From assembly GCA_019914995.1 (NCBI GenBank), contig CM034142.1:3305031-3369030 (forward strand): a stretch of DNA of 64,000 nucleotides, in the 5' to 3' direction. Under the pieces are notes generated by a model. It was given only the letters and a program-made list of their open reading frames with translations. It searched no databases and was not told the DNA's origin. Made by a program: the position numbers and the translations under genes. Of the stretch, positions 32,861-47,500 are shown piece after piece (position 1 is the stretch's first letter; every line of letters starts with the position of its first letter). Source of the DNA: Acanthochlamys bracteata. Its lineage: Eukaryota; Streptophyta; Magnoliopsida; Pandanales; Velloziaceae.

Positions 32861-34499
32861 GACAATTACATCTCAAATATAATGACATTTAAGAGAATAT
32901 GAGTGGTCCAAAAAAATTTAAAGCAAAGGTGTTTAACTTCTAAGACCTTTCAATGACTGATGATTTTTAATATATACTAGCAGGCAAATCCAAAGTAAAT
33001 AATTCAGATCATTTGTGTTTGTACGTGATCAGAAGAAAGATGGTTTCTGGACAGTGTGTCCAGTTTTTACCTGAACACCAACATGGCTGCACATAAAAAT
33101 CAAACTTGTTTAGACAGCAAATCTGCCGAAGAATAGTATGCCTTGCAATTGAATAAAGAATGAACAAGCCATCTAAAGACAAGTACTTGGATTGGAAGTA
33201 AAAGTATTACCCCATATAAATATACACACTTCAGCTGTCTTGTTTCAAGGAAAACAACTTTTCACTGCTCCTCTCCAACAAAAAATAGAAGTTAGTAAGC
33301 GAATGTAATTTGCTATAAAAAGGTTGAAAAAGATAGTAGTTACAAGTTAAATAATGAAGCTAATTAGAGGATAAAGAGGGTTGATTGGATTCAAATAGAT
33401 GCACCTAGACTCTATATTTTTACAGATATTTTGTACAAGTAATCCTAATTTGAACACTTCTCAACATTTCTTCACGACCTTATAGAATAAAATATTTCTC
33501 ATATAATAAAATCCCTCTTCTGGTTCGTACTTTCCAATAATAAGCAATCACAATTTTATTTGGCAAAATAATTTACATAGATATAATTAGATAATTCATT
33601 CCTCAAAGTTAAGCTTAAAATTGTGACAGATGGATACATTTCATAAATCAAGAATTATTTTTGTATTCCTAGTTGAATTTGATATCAAATAATGTAACAG
33701 AAAAAATAGTAGTTGACCTTAAATACAAACCTTGATTTATCAGTGACCTAGTCCAATAGATTTTATGTAAATACTTTTTGACAATACTTTTGCATAATTT
33801 CGCAGCGAAGCACGAGTTGGTTGCTAGTTTACTTAAAAAAGAAATGACAGTGAAAAACTATATAAAAATCTTATCAGATTTATTAGTTTATGACTTATTT
33901 GATACTAGGCAATAGAATAGTATTTTGATCTCAAAAGAAAACGTATGCATAGTACTACCATTTCCAACACAAAAGACAAAACAATTCCAAACAATGGAAT
34001 AATAAGGCACCAATAGCTCGCTAACTTATTTAAGTTACATAGATAGCAGCACACCTAAAAAGGAAGAAACCAAATTAGGTTGGATGATAGTTTTGCTGAT
34101 TCAACACAATTCCTACAAGACAAAAAAGATTTTCCTACTCTATTTCGCACAAGCAACTCTAATCAAGAAAAAACCCGTCGAGAATGAGTGAAGACAACCT
34201 ATTAGCATATTCCTACTTCAACCAGTGTTCTTGCTTTCCATTGAAAGCAATTGTGCATAGAGAAAGGAAATCGTCTTGTTAGAATGCTTGTGACTATGAA
34301 CGGGCCATGTCATAGTTCATTCAATGCTAGAACAAAAGAAAAATGCTTCATGGTTTATCCTTATATAGAGACTGCATATTCTTTCTTCTTCCTACGACAC
34401 AAACCCAAATACTGGTATATATAGATAGTTGGCAAAGCAAAATTTAGGTTTCCTATTGAAACAAAATAAATAGCAAATATTCTTTCAAGAAAACAATGG

Positions 34500-34612
34500 T
34501 TGAAGAGAAATTGGACATTTCGTTAGATTTGATTTCTAATTGAACGGAGTGAAAAAAACGGATTCATGTAGCCGACTCCACACAAGTGGGATAAAGACTT
34601 TGTTGTTGTTGT
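34500..34612 (+). mobile_element. 3' end of an RTE-type LINE (or a SINE sharing its tail)
   Basis: The phrase 'gattcatgtagccgactc' followed by 'caagtgggataaagactt' and the (tgt)n tail 'tgttgttgttgta' is the well-known 3' end of plant RTE LINEs. Only about 110 bases are present, so it is a heavily 5'-truncated insertion, as is usual for LINEs. Some plant SINEs borrow the same tail, so the class is not certain. Confidence 0.75.
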
Positions 34613-35811
34613 ATTCTTTCAAGACACAACCAAAATAAATAAACGTCAAATATATTGTGAAGAAATATTTAAAATATCTAAAATAATGGCTCTAGAAAAA
34701 CTAACATAATATCTTCTGAAAGTGACTAATCACTTGTTTGATATTACTTATGTTTGGGACTATTTCTGAGCTTAACTACTATTATCCAAAGTAGACCCGG
34801 CAGCTATACTCCAAAATTTCCGAATTTACTTAACAACTGCCAATTGAGCGTAATATGCAAGTGAATATGAAACTACATCAATAACATATAAAGGACATTC
34901 CATGACATAATTCTAGTGAGCATACCTAAAAAATATAGTCAAACATTACATTTAACCTAATGGGAGAAAAATAAGAATATAGTCAAACATATAAATATAG
35001 TCAGACATTATTTTGCATACATCTAAAGGATTTTGATTTTAAATCAAAGTCTTAACACTATGAAATTACGAGTGTGGGACACAATGGAACATAATTAGGG
35101 TATAAAAGATTTGGATTAATGGATTCATAGATAGAAAGATGGTTGGCGTCTATTCAAGAAAAAGTAGACAAGAATTTTTGTTAGACAAGAATCATACAGA
35201 GGCATTTCAGAAACCACTAGTTTTTTTTTCAAAAACGAACTATGTTTAGACACTTTTGACTCCTACAACAATAAGTCTAAATAGTTATAGCAAGCTAAAC
35301 TAGTAAGTTCAAACCAAACAAAGATATCTCTAAAGGCGACAAAATTTTGGATTATAGTATTAGAAGAATAGGTACGAAACACATACATCATTAGCAAAAG
35401 AAATATCTAGTACAACTAAAATATATAGGTTTTGCAACAGTAAAAATCAACTAAAGAGTGAAGATAATATGTATGCCACTATAAAAACTGCAATTTAGAA
35501 TTATATGGAAGTGATTTAGAAACTCTTGTGACAAGATCCTCTATGCAGCTACTTTAGATAAACAAATTTTCTTAAGATGACCCCTGCATAATAAGGCCAA
35601 TAAGAAACCAGTACTCCTAACTCGAGTATGTAACGTACTTGACTCCGAACTTTCAAAAATGCATGAAACTTTTACAAAAAGTTTGGCACTTATTAGATGG
35701 AACAAATGTGCTTTTCCATCCATAATAGTTAAGATAGAAATTCTTCTAATAGTACTTATCTAATCACTTATTTTCACTTTCCACAAATTTAGAAGAGATT
35801 AACAATGTCTG

Positions 35812-35930
35812 AGTTTGCTAACTTGCAATAAAGATAGGTTGCATGGTATCAAAAGATCTAATACTCGTCAAGTTTGCTAAACTTCCAATAAAGATAGGTT
35901 GCATTGTATAAAAAGATCTAACGTACTGAC
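35812..35930 (+). repeat. 59-bp tandem duplication
   Basis: The unit 'agtttgctaacttgcaataaagataggttgcatgg...' at 35,812 recurs at 35,871 as 'agtttgctaaacttccaataaagataggttgcattg...' with about seven differences. It creates the internal repetition in the minus-strand open frame that crosses it, which is therefore not a gene. Confidence 0.88.
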
Positions 35931-37667
35931 CACGTATACACCGTAAAGTTGTCATTGATAGCATCAATACCATATTTCGCATCAAACCTAGCATACACAG
36001 CAAGCTAATAATCTTTAAAAAGTAGCAAGCAAAATAGCATTGTTCTTTACATTGTAGATCCACTTAAGGAACTAGACTACTTCGGACTTCCAACATATTA
36101 CTTGCTTCATGTAACAAGCGAAAGCTCAAATAAGAGACTACGCTACCTATAACACGTCAACTATTTTATTTTAAACAAAACATCATTCGTCATATAGTGT
36201 TGCAAGTAACCTATGCTCCTACAATAGAGAGATTTTTTAATTATCTCATATTTCATTTAATTAGAGCAATATTTTAAAGTACAGATAGGAATACACTTTT
36301 AAACATAAATTTATCCACTAACCCACGCCCTCTATCATAATACTTCAATTGCTTATACGAATATAAAAATCCAACTCATATTCCTAACCGTGCAAGATAG
36401 AAATGACCTTTTGTGACCTGAGAGTATACACAACATTGGCAAAGAGGATACAAACGAAATCATACATCTCTCTTGTCATGAAAGAATTCCACCTAGTAGC
36501 TTAAGTATAAAGCATGTAATATAGTATAAAACAAGCATGGTTATGACTTGGATTGTTTTTTTCCTTCTTTTGTAAGATTAGATTTAGTTATGAGTAAGCT
36601 TTCCAGCCGTAAGGCATTGCAAAAAAGAAAAATAGGCAACAAGAGATATGTGTTTTGGATAATATAATGAGGCATATAGAAACTAAATATAGAAGTAACG
36701 TAAGAGTAGAAAATATAGTTAAAAGCATATCAATTCTTCATAACCTTTTACTCTCAAAACATAGCATGTCCTTGAAGGACTATATTTTCAAATTTTACCA
36801 GAATGTACTATCATTGATATATTCATACCTCTACAAGTTGATATTATCTTTTACCGTTAAACACAACCTTAAAAATCGTGTAAGTAACTAAAAGATAATA
36901 ATCAACACCAACTGATAGAATGACGAAATAGCATACAATAGGGTGCCATTATGAGCTTTAGATATATTCTTTCATTATATCAATAAAGATAACAGGAAAG
37001 AAAGGCTCTTGCAATAGCAAAAAACCAACATATACAAATATTGTCATGAAATTTTTTACTATAGAAATAGAAACTAACAATATTAGTGATAGTACGTTCT
37101 TGGCAACTATTATTCAGGAATTGTTGTTTAGTCTTTATTCAATATTAGTAGTTGTTAGCTCATAAGGATTTCGTGTAAAATATTACTCCAAACTGCACAT
37201 ACAATAAATACTATACTTTAATAATGTAAGGAATACACATGGATATTGAAAATGGATGTTAACTGGTGTAGAATTGATGAAGAGAGTGTGAATAGACCAA
37301 AATCATTGTTCGAGCTTCAATCATAACTATGAAGAACAAAAAATTCCAAAGCACATCACCAATTAACTATATCCATGAAAATATATGCCTAAATGGGTCC
37401 ACATTTAACTTCATCATAACAAACTTAGCTAGCAGAATTGCTAAATATTGGGTTTACATCATATAAACAACCATAAGATCTAAAAATAGAACTTATTTAA
37501 ACACGATGAATATTTTCCAGCTCTCTAGTTGGCACATGTTCGTAAAATAAATGGTATTACCAAAGACATGACGAAACTTTCAAAGAATACTAAGGGAGGA
37601 CTAATAGTTATAGTCTAATTAAGATTTGGTCTAAGCAAGATGTATGATCACACTAAACCAACAAGGT

Positions 37668-38245
37668 TAAAAGGTCGCCTAGGTTCTACAGACAAGTCAA
37701 ACCATTTAAAACCTTATATTTCAATCTCGTTGTTATAAAGTCAGCAGCTAAAGATGCACTAAATGAAAAAGGACATGTTAATTACAAAAAGCTAGAAACT
37801 AACCTGTCACGTATTACTTAAACAAATTCCAACCTCAGCACACTTGCAATCGAGAAGTTAGATTGATCCAAGAGCATCTACTACAAAAAGGCTTAACAAT
37901 CAACAGTTCAGAAAAAAACGAATTTATGAATATAATAAATACAAATTTATAAATGCATGACTGCAACAAGAAAAAACAACCTTTCTAGAAATATAGCAAA
38001 TTAAGATAAGCATAATAAAAACAAATCCACGCATTTGAAGCACTGAAACCCTTCGCTAGATCTCCAATGAGAGATCATGCTAGTTATCTGATGCAACTAC
38101 AAGATCTTATACTTCAATCATTTTCCAACATCTTATACTGACAAGATCAATGTAGCCAAATGATGATGAACTACTACCTATATTTCATACCATATAATCT
38201 ACATGTAGCATCACTTCGGTTCTAGAAGGAAAGCATACTTTTTCC
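37668..38245 (+). repeat. Segment with an inverted copy inside the tandem array (45,895-46,470)
   Basis: Reverse complement comparison gives matching words throughout: gtaattaacatgtcc, tgttgcagtcatgcat, tatggtatgaaatatagg, tacatgtagattatatgg and agaacctagg. Similarity extends about 570 bases and is imperfect (perhaps four bases in five). There is no coding potential. It lies about 200 bases from the LINE relic at 38,471, so it might be a retroposed or LINE-adjacent sequence, but I cannot identify the family. Confidence 0.8.
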
Positions 38246-38470
38246 AACCATTAAGGCCAAGATAATATACAATCATGCAAACTAAGCAGCAAGTAAAAAG
38301 TGCACTAAGTCAAACATCAAAAAGAGGCTAAATTACAACAAGCTATGAAAGGAAGATTTTCCACCGTCAACAATCGTAATAGTTCTAAGAACAAATGCCT
38401 TACGTGAAATCAAACACACAATATTTTCAATTTCTTTGCAATACTCGTGTTTGGTATATTAGCATCACCT

Positions 38471-39260
38471 ACAGCAGCAACAAAACGAAATCTTTATCCC
38501 ACTTTAGCGAGGTCGGTTATATGAATACACTTTCTCTATTCTGTTCGATTCTAAATCAGATTTAGTGAAAAATCTAGTTCTCCAAATCCTTCACCATCAC
38601 ATTAGGTAAAGTTAATTTTGTTCTACTCATTTTTTTCTAAGCATTTAAAATGGAATCAAATCATTCTTATGCACTACGGCATCTTTAGATTTGCACAACA
38701 ACATACTCGAACCATCTAAGCCTACCTTTTCATAACTTGTTTTATCGGCGCAATAAATGCTTGTTGGCATATATTTTTATTTCTTTTTTTGTCCATTCTA
38801 AAGTACCCACCATTTTAGCATCGTCATTTTCATTACGTTTATCTTAAGGAGATCTTGATATTTACTAACCCAGCACTCACCACCGTATAATTGAAAACTG
38901 AATAGCTGTTTTATAAAACTGAGCTTCTATTCTTAAACCCCGCCTGGAATTCATTATAATGCTCATAAGTTTAATTCCTACAATTTTGAATGTCTCCCTT
39001 ATATTTATACATAGACACTAGATCACTTTTTCTTCATTCATTTGACATTTTTCCACTCTTTGCAATAAATATCAAACAATAGTGTTAACCAAGTAATGCC
39101 CACTTGACCTAAATGCCTTTAAACTTCAATTGAAATTTCATCTGAACCAATGGCTTTTCTTATCTTCATCTTTTCCATAGCTTTTCTAACTTCTAATGGT
39201 TAGATACTTCTAATATAATTAATATTTTATCTATATCAACATTCATCAAGTCAGTTGTAT
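38471..39260 (-). mobile_element. RTE-type LINE remnant, 5'-truncated
   Basis: On the minus strand about 39,178-39,060 reads EKMKIRKAIGSDEISIEV followed by a 'G..WLT.LF..I'-like stretch, the conserved plant non-LTR reverse transcriptase block. Further along come blocks resembling the C-terminal part of RTE proteins (MLKWW, RLRWFEYV) and then the 3' end at 38,471-38,530, whose minus-strand sequence 'ataaccgacctcgctaaa' + 'gtgggataaagatttcg' + a TGT-rich tail matches the standard RTE tail. The frame has many stops and the 5' portion is absent. About 400 bases of the expected polymerase between the two blocks are also missing. Confidence 0.8.
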
Positions 39261-41559
39261 CCACATATCTTTCATTAAATATTAGCATCATCTACCAAAA
39301 TAATATAAAACTTCAACACACAGGCATTTAAGGATGCTTACATATGAGTAGCATCATCACTACCAGAACCATTTCAGCTAAAGATATTGTTCTTTATTAT
39401 TATTGATCTTAACCATATCAATCATTATTAAGGTTCCTATTCAAATACCAAAATTCCAAATCAGAAATCTCTTCAAAAGAGTCTTTGTGACTACAAATAC
39501 AATAAGTTTATCACAACAGACCCCATTTTCTCTCCGAAATATATCATTACAAGTAGATTGCTGAACACATAATGGTAGAACAAACGAAAATAGAAAAACA
39601 ATTTGATGTTGGCCATTCTAGACATCATGTTAGAAATTTTAACGACAACCAAAGTGATTTATGACCAAACATGAAGTTTACAAGAATACAAGTACTTGAT
39701 ACTCAATGCCAACAGGCAATTGTTAAAGCATACTTGGTAAGTTACTACGGATCTTCCACTAAATTTAATATGTCACAAAAATTTTATCAGTCATTTTGAG
39801 GGCATTGGATAATCAAAATTTTCTAACATTTTACTCCAATATCAATCAATAATTTCTATGTCAATACAAACCAGATTAGTATCATCTAAAGAAAATGATA
39901 TCAATACCTATGCTAGTACCTATTAGCATTTCATAAGAACATAGATATGAGATGATATTAAGTTGATATGTTTGCAGTATGGATAGAGAATCTATTCGCT
40001 TTAACGTGTTAATGACAACATAAAATACTTAGTGAAGGAATTGCCTTTTGTTCAACAACTCCTAAAAGAGTAGATGCTGGAACCCAATCCAAGCACATAC
40101 TTAGCATCTGCATCCAAACTTTTAATGCTTCGGTATATAAAAACGAAATCATAGTTGCATGCATCGACCAAGTAAGGGCAAAAGTTAGTGAACACAAAAG
40201 GTTATTATACTTGAAAGTCCCACTGAAACAGAAAGACCACAAAGCTACATACGGGCATTCCGTTAGTATAACCTAGTTCCATTATATCAAGGTTAGTATA
40301 CTTAAATATAGAAGAGTTTAAATATGTGGAAACTTAAGTATGAGTAGAAATCTTTTTCTAGTCTTATTCAGTCACAAGTCGCCAATTGCAGTTGTTGGCG
40401 TCTCTAATACATAATAGCTTAAATGGAAATGCATAATTATGAAGAAAACAGAAGACGTGAATGGCACCCAGCAAGATGCATCTAAGACTTCCTAAACTAT
40501 CCCTGAAAATTCAACCTCAATTAGCATCAAGTGTCTTAGATATTTCAAACCATTATATGAATTGGGATTGAAGTTATATAACCAGAAGAATATAAAAGAT
40601 CTCACTTCCATAGGATGTAATTCAACTTACACCTCCACGTTGTTGGCATGCAAACTCCAATCTGTAATTGAAAGAACGTTTGTTGTAAATCAATGATCAA
40701 ATCAACTAAAAGTGAAGCAATTGAATATAAAGTCAACTTACAATAACTGAATGGACGTATCTTCATTGTACTAGATATGCAATTCCAACAGTTGGAACAC
40801 CATCAAGAGTACTAACATATTCCCCAAGAATAATTTCTGTTACATTACAACAAAATTTAACTACAAATTTTTGTAATTATTTAAACTTTGTTTAGCAGAT
40901 ACTTGAATTTCTTTTGCCACAAGAAAAATTTAGCATTCTTATAAACATGTGAAAAAGTGAAAATGAATTAGTACCATTTCGACAATAATGTATTCATGAG
41001 AAAAGGAAACTATAACTAAGCTACCAACTACAAGAAATTTGTCTCAATTAATAAAATTATTCAAAATTAATCACATTATTTTCAAACTCAACTATGTGAG
41101 GAATTTATTCGATATGTGATCTAAACAAGCAAAGCTAAAAGCGACCTCATTGCATTCACTTTTCTAAAAATACATGTTCCATTGTGAGTAATATATACAA
41201 ACTCACTCAACAGTAAATACAAATAGGTCATCAGATTCGTTCGACTTGAGAGCACAGACCTTGTAATTTTAAGTTGTTAATGCTGTTTTCGGTTTATACA
41301 TCCTACATTACCTTGAACACTTCACATAGGGACTCATATCATACTAGAAGCATTTAATTAAAGCAAGTTAAGTTTTTGAAACCATATGTACAAAGAGTAA
41401 TTGTGAGCTAGGTTATATCATTTAGCATCTTCGTAAGTTCAAGTTGAGAAAAAAACCATTACAACTGAGAACTACTTCATCACCACACTTTATTTTTGTT
41501 TAAACATCAAATCAAAAGCTTTTGCACGTGCAAGCCACGCCAATCTAATGAAAATCAAA

Positions 41560-44500
41560 ATACGTGCATCAATCTAACGAACAGAAGGATGCTTAAAATT
41601 CGACCATACTATTGAAGCTTAAAGTTACACTGAAACTTAGTTTTAATTTTTTGATTGATGTAAAATTATAAAAGAAAAAAATGGTAAGATTTAAATCTAG
41701 ATCTCATAATCATGTATAGATTTACACATATTAACGTGTAAGACAAAAAGAAGACGTTGGTAAACTGCAATAGTACTAGCTGAAACATAACTAAAATTAA
41801 ATTAGATACCAACTAAATAAAAACCATATTAATTAAACATAATTTGGAATGAGTTTAAAGCGAGATTAGAATTAGGAAAAGTTTACCAAATAACATATAC
41901 TGAAATTATTCTTTAGTTTTCCTCTTATTTGTGAAGATTTTCTAATTTTGTCATAAAATTCATCTCTTGCCACATCAACTTCACAATAATAACATAGCAA
42001 CTAAATCGATACCAACCAAATACAAGTTGCATAAAATTTATGCATACAAATTTCAAGCAAAATAAATAGATAGCGATAATGTCGAATTGCATAAGAGAAA
42101 GTACATGTTAAATATAAAAAAATACTAAGTGAATCCGAAACATTATTAAATAAACACTGCTAGAATATAAATTATTATCGGGCGCACACAAGTTGCTAGT
42201 AAGCAAATACAAGTAGATACCGAGCAAATAAAAAAATAGGTACCAATAAAAACAAAAGATTATCGTGCATACAAATATAGGTGTTAAATATAAATAAATA
42301 TGTACTAATTAAAGATTACAATTAAGAGTTGTGTACGAATGTGCAACACTAAAACTTTACAGTCAATTGATATTAGTACGGATTGTACGCAAAGCAATAA
42401 CCAATACACAAACGTTGGTAAAAAGTAAACACAACTGAAATATACATTAGTATCAAGTAAAGATAACTTCATATAAATAGGTACCACCTGTATACAAATG
42501 TGTACAATGTGTATATAAATAGATACAAATTATATATAAATAAGTACTACTAACAAAATTATGAACATATTATATAAAAATATTTACCACAAAGTTCAAA
42601 ATCTTATTTTCATTAAAGAATAAGACGTGTGTAAAAAATGAAATTACATATGGCACCATATTGCAAATACTTATAATGGCACCGTCGTTGGTTTTATTTT
42701 TGTGAATGTTGTGAAATCATAAAATCTAAAAAATCTATTATTTAATTCCAAATTTGACAGCGATGTAAGAAATTACACATGTGAAGGTGTAAAAAAAACA
42801 CATATTCATAACAAATAAAACTACATTTGTTTTAGCTAAACATACAAAACATAAGAATGCCCAAATTAAATACCAAAAGATAATAAGCATAAACAAGTAG
42901 GTATAAAATTTACAAAAATGCTACTAATTGAGCGTAATTTTGAACGGTTAAAGTGTCATCCCAACAAGAAAGGTTTAACAAATAAGATATAAAAAGAGCG
43001 TCTTTTCTTTTCCTTTTTTTACAATAATTTTCTAATTTTCTCATAACATTTTATATCTCGCCACATCATCTTCACAATAATCATGTAGCAAGAAAATCGA
43101 TCCCACCCAAACCAAAATAGCATGAAATTAATAGATTACATGCTCCAGATAAATAAATAAATAAATATATATATATATATATAAGGTATTTTGAATTGTA
43201 TATAAAAAGATACAAGATAAGTACAAAGATATGCCACTTGAATTTAAATTGGTATCAAAGAAACAAAGGTAAATATAAGTAGGTTGCGGGCGCACAAAAT
43301 GCGTAAGAATCAAATACATATCGGTATCGAGCAAATGCAAATAGATACAAACCGAATATAGAGAGTTATCGGGCATATAAGAAATAATTTTAGACATAAA
43401 TAAATAAGTAATTTATAACAAACGAACTATAAAGGGAGAAACAATAAAATTCAAAGCCAATTGGTATTGCTATGGATTGCACAAATCAATAACACATAAG
43501 TATACATCGCTACCAATTAAAGACAACTATATAAGTACGTAACATGTATACGCAACTGCGTACCAATTATATATAAATACGTACTAATAAAATTTTAATT
43601 CTGACCCTTTATTTACAAGAGCGTATGATGAAATTAAATCCATTGTCGCTAGATAAAGGTTGTAATTATTCTAACGAACGAAAGGATGCTTAGATTCGAT
43701 CATAATATTGAAGCTTAAAATTACAATGAAACTTAGGACGGTTAGAATTCTTTCTTATTGCAAATGCTTATGATATCTCTAGTGTTGATTTTATTTTCGT
43801 GAATGTTGTAAAATCATAAAATCTACAAAAATTTATGATATAATTCTAAAGTTGACATCAATGTAATGAATTACACATATGAAGGTATAAGAAAAATACA
43901 AATCCGTAACAAATAAAACAACAGTGATTCTAGCTAAACCTAACCAAAACTTAAGAACTCACCAACTAAATAACAAAAAGACAATAAGTATAAAGAGGTA
44001 TGCACCAATTTAAAGAAAATTATAGTAATTAAGCGTAATTTAGAGCGGTTAAATCATGATTGCAATAATAAAGATTTATCGAATAAGATATTCAAAGAGC
44101 GTATTCTTCTTTTCCTATTTTTGCAGTGATTTTGTAATTTTCTCATAACTTTTTACCTCTCCCCACATCATCTTCACAATAATCATATAGCAAAAAATTC
44201 GATACCACCCAAATAGAAATAGCGCAAAATTTGAAAGGCATTTGAAATTGTATATAAAAAGGTATAAGATGAGTGAAAGGATATGTCAAATAAATTTAAA
44301 TTGGTATCAAATAAACAAAATTAAATATAAGTAGATTGCGGATGCACACAAATGCGTAACAACCAAATACATAACGACATCGAGCAAATAAAAATAGAAA
44401 CAAACCAAATACAAACAGATATCGGGCATACAACAATAAATATTAAATATAAATAAATAATTATATAACGAACAAATTGTAAAGGGAGGAACAACAAAAT

Positions 44501-47500
44501 TATTCAAAGCAAATTGGTATAGCTATCGATTGATTGTACACAGAGCAATAACACATATAGGTACACCGCTATCGACTAAACACAAGTAACATATAAATAG
44601 GTATTAACTAAATACAAGTAGGTAAAATGTATACGCAACTGCATACTAATTATATATAAGTACGTACTAACAAAATACAATTTGCAACCCTTTATTTAAA
44701 GTTTAAAATTAAAACCTATTGTCGTTAGAGAAAGGTTGTAGTTATTGTCACGAACGGAAGGATCGACAGAATTCTAGCATATTGTTTTTGCACAAAATTC
44801 TACTCAACCTTATTTTTATTTTTTGATTGACGTAAATTTATAAAATAAAAAAGTCGTAGATTTAAATGTAGATCTCGTAATCATTTATAGATTTGCACAT
44901 ATAAATGTGAAAATAAATACAAGACGTTGGTAAACTGTAATGGTACTAGCTAAACAAAACTAAATTAAGGTAGGTATCAACTAAATAAAAGCTATACAAA
45001 TTAAAACATAATTTAGAGAGAGTTTAAAGTGAGATTGCAATCAGAAAATATATAGAAAATAACATATAATAGAAGTATTTCTTAATTTTTTCTTATTTAT
45101 AATTATTTTCTAATTTTGTCATAAACTCTCACCACTTCATTTTCGCAATAATAATATAACAGCTGTAACGATAGCAACCAACTACAAGTTGCGTAAAATT
45201 ATATACGTATAGTTTCAAGCAAATATAGATAGATATTGATCTTGTTGAATTCTATTTGAGAACATACATGTTAAATATAAAAAAATACTAAGTAAATCTG
45301 AAAAAGCATCGAGTAAACACTGTTAAATATAAATAGGTGGGCTTACACATGTTGCAAGCAACCAAATACAAGTAGATACCAAGCAAACAGAAATAGGTAC
45401 CAACTAAAAAAATAAATGATTATCGTGCATACAAAAATATGTAATAAATATAAATAAATATGTGCTAATTAAATATTACAACTAATGAATGTGTATGAAT
45501 GAGCAGCAGTAAAAAATTTAAAGTTAATTGATATTAGTACTGCTTGTACACAAATCAACTACCACTAAATATATACTAGTAAAAAGCAAAGACAATTGAA
45601 TATAAATATGTGCCAACTAAATACGAATAGGTACCACGTATACACAAGTAGATAGAAATTACATATAAATACGTAGTACTTACATAATAGGCAACCAATT
45701 ATATTTAAATATTTATCACAAACTTCAAAATCTCATTGGCACTAAAGAAAGGCTATCATATGTCTAACAAACGAAAAACGGTTATAATTCTACCTTATTA
45801 CAAATGCTTAAAATGTCACCAGCATTGATTTTATTTTCGTGAATGTTGTAAAATCATAAAATCTACAAAATTTATAATTTAATTCTAAAGTTTATTTGAT
45901 AAAGTGCTTTCCTTCTAGAACTGAAGTGATGCTACATGTAGATTATATGGTATGAAATATAGGTAGTAGTTCAAAGTCATTTGGCTATATTGATCTTGCT
46001 AGTATAACATGTTGATTGAAGTATAAGAGTTTGTAGTTGCATCAAATAAGGAACATGATCTCTCAAGGTAGATCTAGTGGAATGGTCAGTCATCACTGCA
46101 AATGCGTGCATTGTCTTTATTATGCTTCTTAATTTGCTATCATTTCTAGTGAGGTTGATTTTTCTTGTTGCAGTCATGCATCTATAAATTCTTGTTTATC
46201 ATAAAATTTATTTTTTTCTTAACTATTGATTGGTAAGCTTTTCTATAGCAGATGCTCTTGGATTAGTTAACTTCTCAATTGCAAGTGGTGCGAGGTTGGA
46301 ATTTGTTAAAAGTAATATGTGGCAGGTTAGTTTCTAGATTGTAATTAACATGTCCGTTTTTATTTAGTGCATCATTCTGTAGCTGCATACTCTTAGCACC
46401 TTAGAACAACTATATTGATATATAAGGTTTTTAGAATGTTGACTTACTTGCTAGAACCTAGGATATGATTTGACGTTGTTGGTGAAAGCATGTTTCTTCT
46501 TCTCCTTTTTATGCAGTGATTTTTAATTTTCTCATAAAATTTTATCTCTCGCCACATCATCTTCATAATAATCATGCAGCAAAAAAATCGATCACATACA
46601 AATACAAATGTAAGTAGGGAAGGATATGCCAACCAAATTTACATTAAACAAAATTGAGTATAAGTAGATTTCGGGTGCACATAAATGCGTAAAAATCAAA
46701 TACATATCGACAACGAGCAAATAAAAATAGACACAAACCAATCACAAAGAGGTATCGGGCATACAAGAATAAATATCAAATATAAATAACTACATAACAA
46801 ATAATTGTAAAGGGAGGAACAACAAAATTCAAAGCAAATTTGTGTTACTACCGATTGTACCCAAATCATAAACACATAAAGATATATCGCTACCAACTAA
46901 ACACAACTAAAATATAAATAGATATTAACTAAATACGATTAGGTATCATATATGTGAAACTACCTACTAATTATATATACGTACATACTAACTTAATATA
47001 ATTTGCAATCCTTTATTTATAATTGAGTACATTAAAATTAAACCCATTATCGCTAAATAATAGTTACACTTATTCTGACGAACGTAAGATGGATAGAAAT
47101 CTATCATATTGTTTATGCATAAAATTCTACTCAATCTTAGTTTTATTTTTTTGATTGATGTAAATTTATAAAATAAAAAAATAGTTAAATTTAAATCTGG
47201 ATCTCATAATCATGTATAGATTTACACATATAAATGTTAATACAAATACAAGACGTTGCTAAACTGTAATTGTACTAGCTAAACATAACTAAAATTAAAG
47301 TAGGTATGCAACTATTTCTTAATTTTTTATTATTTGAAGTTATTTTCTAATTTTGTCATAAACTCTCGCCACTTCATCTAAGCAATAATAACATAACAAC
47401 TACATCAATACCAACCATATACAGGCTGCGTAAAATTATATGCATATAGTTTAATACATATATAGATAGAAAGCGATCATCTCGAATTCCATATGACAAC

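Larger units (their letters stand above)
23663..41560. other. Long AT-rich gene-free block with decayed duplications and LINE relics
   Basis: No exon, RNA gene or recognised protein domain apart from LINE remains is visible in these 18 kb. The open frames are short and without motif. Several loosely similar segments recur: 27,790-28,090, 32,690-32,860 and 34,030-34,120 share 'gatgctaaaaggt...aactaggttggac' type sequence and the phrase 'acaattcctcg(a/g)tg', while 29,395-29,560 and 32,220-32,360 share 'gaaaacacgtcaaacaaa...gcaagcatatccacaaaggt'. 30,690-30,960 and 34,200-34,400 are also distantly alike. Individual features that can be delimited are listed separately. The block is probably old heterochromatic repeat debris. 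Confidence 0.55.
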
